In this document: positions 1-15,400 of the stretch, in pieces
Numbering within the stretch: position 1 is the stretch's first letter
Layout: each line of letters starts with the position of its first letter
Assembly: GCA_012932295.1 (NCBI GenBank)
Contig: JAAONU010000001.1
Location: 35,371,449-35,435,448, forward strand
Length of the DNA stretch: 64,000 nt
Direction of reading: 5' to 3'
Source: Cyclina sinensis
Taxonomy: Eukaryota; Mollusca; Bivalvia; Venerida; Veneridae
Program-made: the position numbers and the translations under genes
The notes under the pieces: generated by a model
What the model was told of the DNA's origin: nothing
The model's input: the letters and a program-made list of their open reading frames with translations, nothing else
The model's database searches: none

Positions 1-282
1 AATAGCATCCATATTCAGCATGTAGCTTCTTTGAGCTGGGTAGATGTGATATCAGTGAAATATATTCATTATTGCTCAGTTTTTGGTCTCATGGTCATAC
101 TTTTTTATTTGTCATATACAGACTGACAGGTATTTTGAAACTAGTGATTCATGACTCTGATAAAGTTTTTGATTTTGTCAGTCAGATTTATGCCATCCAT
201 TTATACATTGATGAAAAAAAATAAAACAACAGAATAGTACATTTAATTAACAAGTAAGATATGATTGATTTATTTTACACAG
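1..282. other. 3' part of an intron, left edge
   Basis: AT-rich intronic sequence ending in the acceptor TATTTTACACAG in front of exon 1. No coding module or recognisable repeat is seen. Confidence 0.6.
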
Positions 283-462
283 AGCCTTGTCCCGCTGGCA
301 CATACTCAAGAACAGGATATAATGCCAATGGATGTACATCTTGTCCTGTGAATTTCTATCAAGATGAAACAGCCCAGAAGACATGTAAAGAGTGTTCTGC
401 AGATCGCAGAACAACATCATCTGGCAGCAATTCATCGAGTAACTGTATCCAGATTTTGGATG
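283..462 (+). CDS. Exon 1: GCC2/GCC3 ephrin-receptor-like module
   Basis: 180 bp, phase 1-1; acceptor TTTTACACAG, donor G|gtaagc. It encodes a complete six-cysteine module beginning PCPAGTYS and ending in an SSNC motif. The pattern CPxGTY...C..CP.n.YQ...q..C..C is typical of the tyrosine-kinase ephrin receptor-like family (GCC2_GCC3). It resembles exons 24-40 far downstream, so further modules of this type may precede the window. Confidence 0.9.
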
Positions 463-3400
463 GTAAGCATTTTAAGGTCCAGTAAATCACTCAGATGTGA
501 AAGATGTCTATTTCCTTGACAGATTTCAGGAGTTATGAATTTTTACATTTAATGTTAACTTTGAAAAAGACAGGGTCTATTTCCTTAGATTTTGATTTCA
601 GGAATATAGTTTCTGATTTTTAACATTAATGTTAACTTTGAAAAAGGCAGGGTCTGTTTCCTTAGATTTTGATTTCAGTAATACAATTTAAGATATTTAA
701 CATTTAATGTAAACTTTAAAATAGGCATACATTTTTGTTTTAAAAGTATCTTTCTAGTTGGATTTTGAACCTCGATCATATAAAGCAGTTTAAATTAAAA
801 CTCATGAACAGGCAAAAGTTACCTTTGTTTTCCACGAGTCTGCACAAATCTGTTTTGTAGAATGGAATATTTTTACCTACTTTTTGAAAATGAAAAATGT
901 GAAAAGTTGGAAATAATAATTAATTAAAATGTATTCACTGAAATAAATAAAACATTTTTATTTCAGCTTGTGATGCAGACTACTGTAATAATAATGGAGC
1001 TTGTTCATATCAACACCATCGCCGAGTATGCAATTGCAGTAAGTTTTTGTTTTATAAGTCTCTTTTAAAATCAAATATATTGTTGCTAAGGTATCTTCTT
1101 CAGTTCTACACAATTTCAGTCTGCAAACATTGCTGAAAGCTAACACAAAATTACTTTATATCAGTTAAGATTAGTTTTCAGCATCCATTTAAATTTAATG
1201 TGTATAATGTACACACTCTTCAGTGCACACTTTCCTGCGTCTTAAATACTTACTGTATATAGAAAAGTTTGGTGTAAACTTAATTACATTAACCTCTTGG
1301 ATGTTACATTGATGAAAGTAAAAGTTCATTATAATGATGTCATTTTCAGTACATTTTTTAATCAAATTTGAAAATTTTTTTAATAAATCATTAATACTGT
1401 CATAATTCTTACAGACAGGTGAAAGTTTAAAATCCTCAGTTCTTTTATTGAGTTTGAAATACAGCATTAAGATAGAAACACTGAAAGTGTACAGGATATA
1501 ATTCAGTAACTTTTTAATATTTGATCGGATATTGCTATCAATGCCCAGTTTGTATCTGACCTGGAAATACAATAATGAGTTAGATGAGAAAACAAGGCCA
1601 TTACAGGAGAAACAGGGTGAATAAAATGAAGTAATGAAATAGTCATTAATTGGTTTGTTAACTAGCTCTGACTAGTCTTTTTGAGTCTGGCCCTAAATGC
1701 TCTGGCCAATACTCCCGTCCTCAGCTGAATAACATGGCCAGCATGCATTTATATGATTAATAACATTATAGTCTTGTTTCAAATTGTTTGAGAAAACTTT
1801 AAAAAATGGACTTGAGAAAGATCACTGCATAAGTCAGATAAAATCCTATAAACCTGTGATTAATGTTCGGATAGTCAAAATTTCACTAAATTAACTTTTA
1901 TCAGCTTTTTTCAGAGAATGATGGTTTATTTTATTGAAAAATTATGTTTTTATTCCAGACGCTGGTTACTATGGTGACAGATGTCAGTCTATGTATCGCA
2001 TTTGTAATGGAAATCCATGTACAAATGGTGCTACCTGTAACCAAGGAAATGACCCAGCCAGTTTTACTTGTGCTTGTAGAACAGGTGAGTGTTGTATTAC
2101 AGGGAAATATTTCCAGTATATGTTAAATTATTCTGTTCTACCTTACAACCTGGACTTAGTTCTTCCAAAATTTACTGCATTTTCAAATTTGATTTCAGAA
2201 TGTTGTCTTTAGGATATGTTACTCCCTGCCTAGTAATTTAAAGTTTTGATCAGCCCGCTGCAGTTGTCATGTGAAGCTGAAATTGAAATTCCAGTAAATT
2301 TGAATGACCATAATACAGCAAAAATGTTATAATAGCCCTTAAATGCATACATTTTTTAGATTTGTTTATTCACTTACTATGGAAATAATGCAACATTGAA
2401 ATGTAAAGGAATATAGTGTTGAAAGTTTCATCAGATGATTATTAATTAATTCACTGTTGACATTACTGAAATACTGTTGGTGGAGTTTCAGTACTACAAA
2501 ACAAGATACACACAATGTGTTTCTGTAACACTGTTGCTTCCTATTAATCACTTGAAAATAATCAGTGATGTTAAATGTTGTGAGTTCTATAACCATGATG
2601 ATTTAATGATGATAACTTGGATAAAGTTTATGATTACAATATTTTCCATACCACAGGCAAAGCTCCTATGAGTCATGGTAGTTCATGGCCTACACTTCAT
2701 AATCAGTCCAAAAATTGAAATCATTGTAATCATCTTTTATGTGCAGTAAATGATATACAAGTTGAGGGATGAAGGGTAATATAATATTTGATATTTGGTA
2801 AGTGCAGATATATGTGCCAAACATACACTCTAGCATTTTAGAATATGAAAATTTCCAAGTGAGCATGCCCCCTCCCCCACCCCACTCTATTTTCAAAGCT
2901 GGCATACACTTAATTATATGGCATCCTACATCCCTCCTCATCTGGCATATTTTTATGGCCTCGAAGAGAGGCATATAGTAATCGTCAGTCTGTCCGGTAA
3001 AATCTTGTCCTCACTTCATCTCCAAAACTGCTTGAGGGATTTCATTGAAACTTAACAGAAGTGTTTGTCACCAAGCTTAGTTTTGTATATCGTCAGGAGA
3101 TGTATTTTTGGCAGAGCTATGGGCACTTAGTCATTTTTTTCACTCTAAAATCTTGTCCTTGCTTCATCTCCAAAACCACTTGAGGGATTTCATTGAAACT
3201 TTACAGGAGTGTTTGTCACTAAGCCTTGTTGAGCATGTCATCAGGAGATTCCACTCGATTTATCTTTGGCAGGTTTTTAGGCACTTAGTCATTGTTTTTA
3301 CTCTAACTTCTATATTAAAATCTTCTCCACACTTCTTTTCCAAAACCGCTTGGAGGATTTCATGGAAACTTCATAGGAGTGTTTGTCACCAAGCCTTGTT

Positions 3401-6400
3401 GTGCATATTGTCAGGAGTTCCTGCTCAGATTATCTTTGGCAGAATTATTGGCACCTAGTCATTTTTTACTCTACTTCTTTATTAAAATCTTGTCCATGCT
3501 TCATCTCCAAAACCACTGAAGGATTTCATTGAAACTACTCAGGAATGTTTGTCACCAAGCCTAGCTGTGCGTATCTAAGGAGTTTCTGGTCAGATTATTT
3601 TTGGCAGTGTTATGTGCCCTTAGTAATTTTTTACTATAACTTGTATATTAAAATCTTGTCCAAGCTACATTTCCAAAACCACTGGAGGGATTTTATTATA
3701 TATAAAACATCATTAGGGGTTGGGAATAAAACAATATTGTTTGTATTCAAGGCCAAACTCATAGCTTTCAATTACATTGAATAACTATGTCTTCAACCTA
3801 AATATAAGAATCTGAAGCAGAAAAACATTACTTTCTTTTACCTTCAGTTCATGCTCTATTTTTTGTCTGATCTCTTTTCCACAGTCATATTCAATTATAT
3901 ATTTACACCAGTTTCATTTCAAAGCAACATTTCGGGGCATACCGGTATGTCAATTTCCAGTGACAGATCTTCTTTAAGGTAATATTTTGCATACTTAATG
4001 CCAGTTCTTTTTCTATGCATTGATTCTGTGTTTCAGATTTGGACACCTGTACCATGACAGTTTACAGTGAAACTAAAATTGGACCAAATGTACCAGCACC
4101 TTATCGAACAATTTCTGGTTCATCTTTGGCTCAGTGTGAACAAAGTTGTCTTAATGATGATCGATGTAAAGATGCAACATATTCATCAGTAGGGAATGGG
4201 TTCTGTATACTTTATGATAACGAACTCCAGGATTCTGAACTTCAAAACCAGAATCAAGATGGTGATAAGCACTTGCGGAAAAGCTGTAACAAAGGTAATG
4301 AGAAAATCAAAATCAGTTATTTTCTTTTTTGAGAGTTGTATTGAACCTTTTGTGGGTGTTGCAACATCTTTTTTAAATAAAATTGTGGTATTTTTAACTG
4401 GTAGGTCAAGATGCAAAGAAACAGTTAAAAAGGTGCGGTTAGTAGCAATCTTCAACAGAGTAGTCCAATTATTAAAACTATAAACTGTCAACTTTTATCA
4501 TCTGATCTCATGTTCTTTTACAGTTTTTAGCTCACTTTCATTAGCAACAAGTGCACAGAGGTGAGCTTTTGTGATGAGTCTTTTCTGCCATCCATCTCTT
4601 GCTTCATTTGTCATCAATATTTTAGCATAAAAGAAGTTCAGTAAATGTGGCTAGGATGATCCTTGCATGAAGCTCTGTCAAGATTGCTAAAAGAATTCTT
4701 TTCCATGCAGTTGCCCTGAAATTTGCTGTGTTGCATTATCTAGTTAACCTTTACAAAAATTTGCTAGAATCATGCCTCCTGGTTCATCATGCAACTTGTT
4801 TTTGTTTTTTATAGAGATATTATAAGTAAATTCTTTAAAAAATTTGATTTCAATTTCAAGGCCTAGAGCTTTTATATTTTGCATGAAGCTTGATATAGTT
4901 GATCTTTTCAAAGATTCTTGAAAAGTCATGATCTTTGAGTGAAAGTTTGGCTAGCCAAGGTGTCACTTATTTTACACAGAGATATATAGGGAGAAAAATA
5001 CCACAAGATCTAGTGCTTTTACCATTTATGTGTAGGTTCATCTAGAGGACCTTTACAAAGATTGCTAAAATTATTTATGAAGGGTCTCAGTGAAGGGCCT
5101 GTCCTGGGGGTCATTTATTTACCACAGAGATATAAAGGAAAATACTAAAACTGTTTTCTTGCTAACCACAAGGCCAAAAGTGTTAATATTTAAATGTAGC
5201 ATTTTTTAGTGAATCATAACAAAGATTACGAAGATCATACCTCTAGGGACATTATTGGCCCCTTCATATGGGTCAGCAGTTTTACACATACATATATAGA
5301 GGGAAAACTTTCTTGCATGACACCAAAAAGATCTATGACTTACAAAATATCAGGTTAATGAGGGAAGAAGTATTGTTGGAAAATTCTGTACTTATGCAAG
5401 TAAGGTCTTTTATTTCTTCCATGCAACAATTTGGTTTGTAAACCTAAAATACAAATTTACTGGCATTTCTTTTCCTTTATCACAAAATGGTTCCCTATTG
5501 TAAATAATTAGTCATACTTTGACTTTGATTAAGTACCCAAGTCATGTGTGGAACATTTCATGATGGAAGGGTTTTTTCATGGCATCGTATATATTTTACA
5601 GCATTTGCTGGAGACCTTTGTGAACTGGACACAGATGACAACTGTGCCAATGCTGGTTGTAGTGAGAACTCGAAATGTATGGACAAGATTAATGGATTTG
5701 AATGTATTTGCCCTTCTGCTGGTGGATTTACAGGAACATTGTAAGTCAGTGTGTATAGTCTAACCTTTGTCAAGCAGTGAACAAAGTAAGAAGAGTGGTG
5801 TTGAGGTAGACTATAAGAGTAAGACTAATGATCTTGATGTCACTGGTTTGAAATATGCCTCTAGAGTTAGGCTGTTACTCCCTTATAACATACTCCAAAT
5901 TTGAAATATCCAAATAACACTTATCTGAAACAGTTGTTCTAGTCCCAAATTTCCTTTTTTGTAATTTAATTAAAACATTTCCAAGATATCCAAAGATTTT
6001 AAATCCGAAATATCAGTCTATCTTTCTGTAAGTATCAGTGTCATTAGAACCTACTGAAAATTCTACAAAATATGGCTTGTATAGTACAACTTGTCAAACA
6101 GTCTTGAGAAGCATCCTGTAACCTACCCGGGAGATTTCCGAAATTGGCTTTATGGGGATAGGTGTCAAACACAACCACTTTTCAAAGTCATATTGGAAAA
6201 AAAATGAAGTCATCCAAGAAGTCTAGTATTGGGTCAAGTCTAAAAAGACGATGGTAGAACAAAACATAATGAAAAACATACATCCTCTCTGAGTAATGTA
6301 TAAAAACAAATAGTTGAATGAAAACCGCATGTTAGTTACTATATTAACATGATGCTGCAAGCCTAAAATGTGAGCTATACATACATGTTAAATTCGAACC

Positions 6401-9400
6401 ATCATTAATCTGAAGTATTTTCCAGGTCCCAACAACTTCAAACTAATTTCTACTGTTAATCAGAAAATTTGTCTCTTCAGTTGATTTTAAATGAAAAATT
6501 AATGATTTTATTGAAGAATTGATCAAAAAGCTGTATATTGAATTGTGGAAAACTGGTCAATTGACAGTTTTGGTAGAATCACCTTAGTACATTTAATACA
6601 TCAGACAGTCTTTTTTGTAAAATTCTGTAAAAGTGTTTCTAGAGTCTTACTTCTTAAATTATCTTGAATGGTACTTTCTACAGACATAAGTTCTGTAGGA
6701 CTTGATCAAGAGAATGTCAAGGTTTGACAAAGATTGATACTGATCACTTCAAGTGAGTGTCTAGTTCAAAGATAAATGACATTTATTAAATGTACTTCAA
6801 ACTTAATTTCTCTTTCTAGAATATATTTTCTAGTTTATATCTTTGATGTATTTGTAGCTGCTCTGTTGCAAATGATCCCTGTAGTCCAAATCCATGTGTT
6901 CGTGGGACTTGTCAAGCTTTCGGCTCAGTGAGGTATGAATGTACTTGTCCAGCTGGATATGAAGGAATGAATTGCGAGGTTAACATCAGTAAGTTTCTAA
7001 TACTGTATACTAATCAAAGACTCATCTTGTGATCACCATTAAGCAAACACTTGTGTGCATCCAACAGATTTTGTCTAAACCTTAATTTGTCATGCTTAGA
7101 GTGTATCTTAAATGACTTGGCACAAATGTGTTTCTAGGCAAGATGGAGTGTTATTTGAAGAACAGTGTCTGTTGCTCAAAGGTTAAGGTCACAGTAAGTT
7201 GCTAAAGGTAAAAAGTTCGTGCATTTTGGCATGTCTTGGCTAGAACTTTGAAAGGCTTTAAAATAATTTTGCACAAATGTGTGTCTTAGCAAGATGAAGG
7301 GCTGTTCTGTAATCACTAGATCTGTTGCTTAGAGGAGAATGTCAAACTGAGATGTTTAAGATAAGAAACTAGATATCAGATCAACATTTTACTTAAATAT
7401 AAACGATCAAAATAAATTATTCAAGACAAAGTTCACTATACAGGTTCAATGGGTATTTTTATTAATGGTGGAACCTATTATACAATTAGATCAACTAACA
7501 TTTCATGATTAAAATACACATTTTGAAAGGAAATTTTTATTGGTTATTACTTTCAGAATATACTAATATGCTGAAATTATCATTTGTTTTAATTTGTTAT
7601 TAATATGCCAGATATCTGAACTGAAACTACCCAGTTTCAAAGGGATGCTTCTTGCAAAATGAGGTTACTCTGTATATCATTAGGCTGTCATTAAGCTTGT
7701 CTCAGCTATATCTTTGGCATGCTTAGAAGGAGTCTTAAACAGCTTTTGAGTCAGGTTTTCAACAAAATTGAAACCTGGTTATTAGATTGAAGTATGGGCA
7801 GGCCGGCGGACGGGCGTCAAACTGATGGTTTCCATTCAATAACTTTAGTTTGGATTGACCAATCTTAACGAAACGTTGTATATAGCATCCTTGCGTGGAA
7901 ACTAGCTTGGGATCATATTTGGGATCAGTCCGATCAAGGTCAAGGTCACTGCTACAAAAAAATAGAAAATTGGTTTCCAGTCAATAACTTAAGTTTTTTG
8001 TTGGTCAATCTTGACCAAACTTGGTATATATCACACTTGCCTGATAAACTAGCTATATTCGGGACCAGTCTGTTTAAGGTCAAGGTCACTGTCACTAAAA
8101 ATAAAAAACTGGATTCCAGTCAGTAACTTAGGCTTGAAATGACTCATTTTGACTTTACTTGGTGTATAGCACTCTTGCATGAAAATCCAGCTTGGGATTG
8201 TATTTGAGGTCAGTTGGATCAAGGTCATGGTCACTGTTACTAAAAATAGAAAATTGGATTCCAGTCATTAACTTAAGATTGGATTGACTAATTTTGACTA
8301 AACTTGGTGTAAAGCACCCTTGCATGATAACCTAGCTTGTGATTTTATTTGCAGTCAGTCTGGTCAAGGTCAAGGTCACTGTTACTTCAATACAAAATTG
8401 GTTTCCAGTTAATAACTAAAGTATTTATTGGTCAAGCTTGACCAAACTTGGTATATATCACCCTTGCATGGAACCTGGCTTAAGATTGTTTTTAAGATCA
8501 GTTGGGTCAAGGTCAAGGTCACTTTTACTAAAAATAGAAAATCAGTTACCATTAAATAATGTCGGTTTAAATTGACTGATCTTCATGATACTTTGTATAT
8601 TATAGCAACCTTGTAGCATCCTGACCCCTGCATGCATTTTGTATGCACTCAGAGTTATTTCTATGGCTTCATGCAGATTATACATATATGTTGCATTGTT
8701 CAATTGTTTAATAATCATATTGTCTATAGTTTTTATTATGGTATAGTTATATATTTTTAGGAGTCCTCAGTCATGAGTTCTTGGATTTAGATCAGGTTCA
8801 CAGTTGTCTTTAAAAAAAAATTTTTCTTTTGTCAAATTATTTGGTGAAACATTGAAAACCTGGTTTCATTGCATGGAGGTGTTTCTTGTGTACAGTATGT
8901 GTTGCAAAAGTCAACGTCACACTTTGATGTCAGATGTTAAAAATAAAGGCAGGTTATAATTCTGTCATTCATAGAGGGTTTTAAAATAGCTCTGCACAAC
9001 CTTGGGGAAGTGGACTGGCACATCTAAAATCAAGGTCTGATACTCAAAGATGAACATTACACTAAGATGTCTATGGTATAAAAGAAATGTATAGTTTGTC
9101 TGGGCTATAAATCTACATGCATAGACTGATTTTAAATTATTTGGCATGAGTGTATACATTTACATGGCAAATTGTTTTGTGTTAAAACCAAAGGCAAGGT
9201 CACACTTAAAGGTTAAGTGCAGAATACATGCAGTTATGATTGTTCTTTTGAAATGTCCTCAAACAAACATCAGCTTATAAGAAATAGTGCAGTTTGTGTC
9301 TATAACACATACAGACACATTGCATGCTTAACAGAGATACCATTTTAGCCACATACACCAGGTTGTTATAGAGTTGAACTTACCATTGCTGTACAATAAA

Positions 9401-12400
9401 ACAGATTCTGACTAAAGATTTTGGCTTAAGTATGTAATATTGACCATGGCCTGTAGTATCCTTGAATGTGAAGACTGTTCTACAGTTTTGTTTCATAATG
9501 TTGAAAATCCATCTCATATGCACATACGGTGAAATGTATGAACTGAAAAGGAGAGAAGCTTTACATAAGTATCACTTCACACATGTGCTCCTCACTGGTC
9601 AGAAAGCCTCATGTAGGCAGTCATTATTTAAGCTGTAATTTGCACTCCAGATCAAGCAATTTCGCATTGACATTTCAGATGAATGTATGTTACACCCACA
9701 AGCTTGTGCATATGATGGTACGTGCAATGACTTGGTAAATGGTTACTCTTGTTCTTGTAAATCGGGTTTCACTGGTCGAAACTGCCAGAACACACCAAAT
9801 TTCTGCAGCAGCCATAATTGTGGTGGTAACAATATTTGTTACAACAGCTTAAACAGAATGGAAGGAGTTTGTGTCTGTGATGAGGACCTTTTTGAACCAC
9901 TGTACAGATGTGCTATGACAATCACAGCAGATGAGAGTGCAACAGATCAGAATGAAAATATTGTAGCCACTACACTGACAGTACAAGCTGTTGAGGAATG
10001 TGAAAAACTTTGCCAAGAAAATCCGGCCTGTGAAGTTGCAAATTTTGTACAGTCTGGCTCTACGTCATATTGTCTACAGTACAATGGCAGTTATGATGGA
10101 AGGCTCAATGAAGATTCCACAGCTATCAGGAAAGATTGCAACAACAGACCAGGTAAGTGTCTTCTTTATCAGAAGTGTCTTTATTCCATCATCAATATAC
10201 ATGTAATAATATTGAATGGAGAAGAGTTTTCAAATTTTCTACAGGTATGATCTTTTAATTATTAAAGCTGACTCTTTGATTGCTCAGAATATTAGTTATG
10301 TACAGAGTAAATATGTTGTGAAGTATATAATAGCAGTTTTCTTTCCAGCTGAAGCCTATGCATGTAACAAGATAGCACAGCCATGTGATTCAGTCAACTG
10401 CAATAATGGAACCTGTCAGAACATAGCTAATGGCCTTCTTAGTAGATGTTTATGTGAAACAGGCTTTACTGGTTCACATTGTCAGCATAGTATTGATGAC
10501 TGTGTTTCTAATGCCTGTGAAAATGGTGCCACATGTGTTGACGGACATCTTGAATATACATGTACCTGTGCAGAAGGATTTGAAGGTAGGTTATATATTT
10601 TTTCAAATTACAAAATATGTTAGACGCCTTACTTGTTTATTTATACCTACAGTCTAAGCTCAATTGTTTGAAATGCAGGGGACTAGGATTTTACTTTGTA
10701 CAGTGGATGGGTTCAAATAATTCGAAGTCCAACTTTTTGGTGTTTCAAACCAGCTTCTAACCGTCATATGTACATACACAAAGCAGTCACTCCAAACATG
10801 TTGTTAATGAACATTAATGTTTCATTTTTTATGCCCCAAAAGGATGGCATATAGTAGTTGCACTATGCCTCAATTATTCCATCCATCCATCCATCCATCT
10901 GTCCGTCCGTCCTACATTTCCCATGTGATTTTCATCAAATTTTCACCAAACTTTCACAGAATTATCATTATCAAATCTCTCAGTGCATATACTCCATTTT
11001 TGGCAATTCAATCATTTTAGGCATAGTAGTTGCCCTTTGTTTAATTTTCCTTAAAATTGCTCTTGTGCACAACTCCTGCAATTTTGTGTGTGAACTATAT
11101 TTTCGCTGGAGCATATGAAAATTCTAGAGGTAGTATAAAACAACTTTTGCTGTATGTATGAACATCCATGAGGAGCAATACTATTTCCCGAAAGATGCCA
11201 TTGCGGGAACAGTTCTGATGCAAGTGACAAAGGTCATATGAGGAAATACTTCTAGCAGGTGTGCTCAGATAATAGAAAACATTCTAAATTTACCTTAACC
11301 CTTAACCTGCTGGAACCGAAAGTGATTAGCCTTTGCCACCAGTACAGAGCCAGGCCAGCCTGCACATCCGTGCAGTCTGACCAGGCTCTATACTGTTGGT
11401 AGCTCAATTTTTTGGTTTTGATATTGAAATCCCTTAAACTTTGAATGGACTGTTCCAAATACAAAAGTGGGCAAATCCATTACAAAAATTCAGCATGTTC
11501 AGGGTTAATATGCATGTCTTATCAGCATATTTTCAGTGTTTTTTAACAAAACTGGTTTTTAATGTTTTAGTGCTGCTTTAATTGTCACAGTTACAGTCTC
11601 CAATGAAATTGTCTGAAGAAGATATTATCATTGATTCATATTTTGCATCTGTTTCTTTAGGTCAGTACTGCCAGAATAACATCAATGAATGTCCTGGAAG
11701 TTGTAACACAACATACGGGGAGTGTATTGACATGGTCAATGGGTATGAATGTCAGTGTAATCCAGGCTATACAGGAAAAGATTGTGATGTAAGTAGCCTC
11801 AGTATTTCAGGCATTAATAGTTGCTTATTAATTTACTTCTTTGCTGCTCTCACTGATAGAGACATGGAAATTTCAAACCAGCTTCCACCCTAGCTCTTAT
11901 ATATGAGAAAAATGTAGCTTGGGATTGAAATTCTTAGCTGGTACTTCTCAGTAATAACTGTCCTTGGTTACTTATTTTGCTGAACTTTTTGATACCTTAC
12001 CCTCATATAATATTTTTCTTTCATTAAAACAGCCAGTATGCATAGTAATATATAAGTGTAAAGAACTCTTTTTCTAGTATTCATTAAGTTAATTTCAGGA
12101 TGGTATGACTTTAAGTGTGACGATATGCCTTAAAATCTATCAAAACAAACTAGCAAACTTATTTGCTGTTGAATGAGTGAAAGAAGAAGAAATTGAATGA
12201 ATAAACAAATAACAACATCAAATTTTTGTTAAGTAACACAAAACTTGAGATAAAGTTTTTTCTTTTTTTGTCAAAGATTAAAGCCTGTAAATACTCCCTA
12301 ATTGCAGATTGAAATAAATGAGTGTTCCAGTTATCCCTGCAAACATGGTGGCCAGTGCATAGAAAAAGTGAATGGTTTTGAATGTACATGCATTGATGGC

Positions 12401-15400
12401 TGGGAAGGGGACACATGCGAAGACAGGAAAAATAACTGTGCTGTACGGAACTGTCTAAATGGTGGAGAATGCATCAGTCTAGAGGAAAGTTCATTTTGCA
12501 GGTATTGATGTGTTTTGACACTTAATTTATAGAAATGCCAAAAAGATTTGTATCATAATACACACCGTCTCTGACTGTTCAAGAGACCACTAAAGTAGCT
12601 GGAGGTTGAAGGTTCATGTTCAGACAGGGACTTGTTCAGACAAGACCAGATTGTGAACCACCAAGTAGTTATACCCATAAATGAAGTTGTGGGGGTACAT
12701 AGGAGTCACCTGGTAGTCAGTCGGTTGGGCAGTCTGTTGCAGTTTCCTTGTCCAGAGTATAACTTGAAGACCAATGGTTTGAATTCAATGTGACTTCATA
12801 CAATGGTCAAGCACGATGACAGGAAGTGCAGTGTTTAAGAATCATAACTCCATGTTCAGTATTTGCAGAGTGATTGCCATTTGTTGGTTTTCCCTGTCCA
12901 GAGCATAACTTGAAAACTAACAGTTGGAATTCAGTGCAACTTCATACAATGATCAAGCACAATGACAGGAAGTGTAGTGTACCAGAGCTATAACTCCATC
13001 TTCAGTATTTGCAGAGTTATTGCCCTTTGTTGGTTTTCCTTGTCTGGAACATAGCTTGAAAACTACTGGTTGGAATTTAATGCAACTTCATACAGTGGTC
13101 AAGCACGATGACAGGAAGTGCAGTGTACAAGAGCAATAACTCCATCTTCAGTATTTGCACAATTATTGCCCTTGGTTGGTTTTCCTTGTCCAGTGCATAA
13201 CTTGAAAACTACTGGTTGGAATTCAATGCAACTTCATACAATGGTAAAGCATGATGACAGAAAATGCAATGTACAGGAGTTATAGTTCCATCTTCAGTAT
13301 TTGCAGAGTAATTGCCCTTAGTTGGTTTTCCTTGTCCAGAGCATAACTTGAAAACTAATGGTTGGAATTCAATGCAACTTCATACAATGGTCAACCACAG
13401 CGAAAGGAAATGCATTGTACAAGAACCGCAACAATCTTTGAATACCCAAAACCATAACTCTATTTCTGTTCTTTTACAAAGTATTCTGTTACTAATAACT
13501 TCCTCAGTTCCAAAGCAGTCTTGTGGGGGTATTAATCACATTTAGTGATAGCTTTTGTTAAAGAATGGTTACCAATTGCATGTCTGCCTGGTGTCAGGCA
13601 TATAGGATAGAGAACCCAGGAGTAAATGGTACATAAGTTGAGATGTTTTGTAAGCCTTGGCAGGTGGCCTGTTCAGTTGGGATGACACCATAATAAACAA
13701 GCCCTTTATTTATTTTAACTTTAAAATAAATTATAATGGGAAAATAAAGTAATTTGATGTTATTTTCAAATAATTTCAGATGTGAGGGTGGAGCAACAGG
13801 AGAAAATTGTGAGAATGCTAAACAGCTGTGTGATACCTTGTCCAAACTTGATGTTTGTGTTAATGATGGTGTATGTGTTAACACAGCTGGGACAGCCAGA
13901 TGTTCATGCCCAGTGGGTAAGTATAACCTCAAACAATATCTGTGATTTTTTGCCAGTTTGGAAGATTTGTATTATGTCTTTGGAGATGAAGTCATCAGGA
14001 GACATATTATTGTCTATAGATCACTGTTTGTTTGTCTGTCTGTCCATCTGTCTGTTTGTCGCAGTGCAATTCCTCCTACATGCATGATTGAATTTTGATG
14101 AAACATCGCAGAAAACATCAGTTCCATATCTGGTTGTGCATATTATTACAATTCTCTGCTTGACTGATTTTTGCAGGAGTTATGGGACATTATGGATTTT
14201 GATTTTTATCTTTTGTTAGTGCAACACCTACAGCGATGTAATGATTTTAGTGGTTTTGCAGTGCTTGATTTGTCCAAAATTGAGTACCTTAAGCATAATA
14301 TCTCCATCAGATTAATATGAAACTTCACAGGAATTATTACTTCAGAAACATATCTTTTGTATTTTACATCTCTGTCTGTCTGTCTGTCCATCCATCCATC
14401 TGTCCATGTTTGTCATAGGTAACTGCTGGTTGGTTTTCAGCCTGGTTGAGCTTTTTGCAAGCATGTTCCAGTTCAGTGATTTTCAGCAAAAGTTATGTTC
14501 CTTGATTTGAACACACTTATCTCCATAATCACTGGTTGGATATGATCAATACCAGGCCATAAGAGCCCTCATTGCCCTCATGTTATCTGGAAACTGTAGA
14601 ATTCTTATGTCTGTGAAGCAGTGTAACTGTAGAATTCCTTTGTCTGTCTGTGAGGCAGTGTAACTGAAGAATTCCTACATCTTTGAGGCAGGGAAGCTGT
14701 ATAATTCCTATGTCAGTGAGGCAGTGTAACTGAAGAATTCCTACATCTTTGAGGCAGGGTAGCTGTATAATTCCTATGTCAGTGAGGCAGTATAACTGAA
14801 GAATTCCTACATCTGTGAGGCAGGGTAGCTGTATAATTCCTATGTCAGTGAGGCAGTATAACCAGAGACATAGATAACAGTTATCTATGTCTCTGGTATA
14901 ACTGAAGAATTCCTACGTCTGTGAGGCACGGTAGCTGTAGAATTCCTATATCTTTGCTGAGGGTTTATCAGATGGAATTTTATTCAAATTTGAGAATGAT
15001 TTATTTGTTATTTCCTTTTTCAGTACATGATGTGACAAGATGTTATTTTGAAGAGGGCATGACTGGTAAAAGTGGTGGAAACAGAGCTTCATATGAAATT
15101 CCTACCCAGACAGGCAACAGTCTTACTGTTGAAAGCTGTAAGACCACCTGTCTGAACAACAAACTGTGTGCTAGTGTAACCTATACAGAGCTACAAAACA
15201 CCAAATTTTGCTTATTTTACACTGCTTCAGAAGAAATGCTGTCTAACTCACAAGGCTCGGTTCACTACAGGCGTAACTGCCCAACTGGTAATTATCTATT
15301 TAGAGATTTTATTGCTTAGGATTGAATAGCATTATCAGGTATAAATAAAACATATTTATCAAATAACAAATGTATGTCGAACATTATGTTTTGTCTTAAG

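Noticed and set aside
1195..1572. 125-codon minus-strand ORF in intron 2
   Set aside because: Low-complexity, AT-driven composition, with no motif, promoter or splice context.
3108..3784. Plus-strand ORFs of 116 and 79 codons
   Set aside because: They lie in a ~160-bp tandem repeat and encode diverged copies of the same string. No splice sites join them to the gene.
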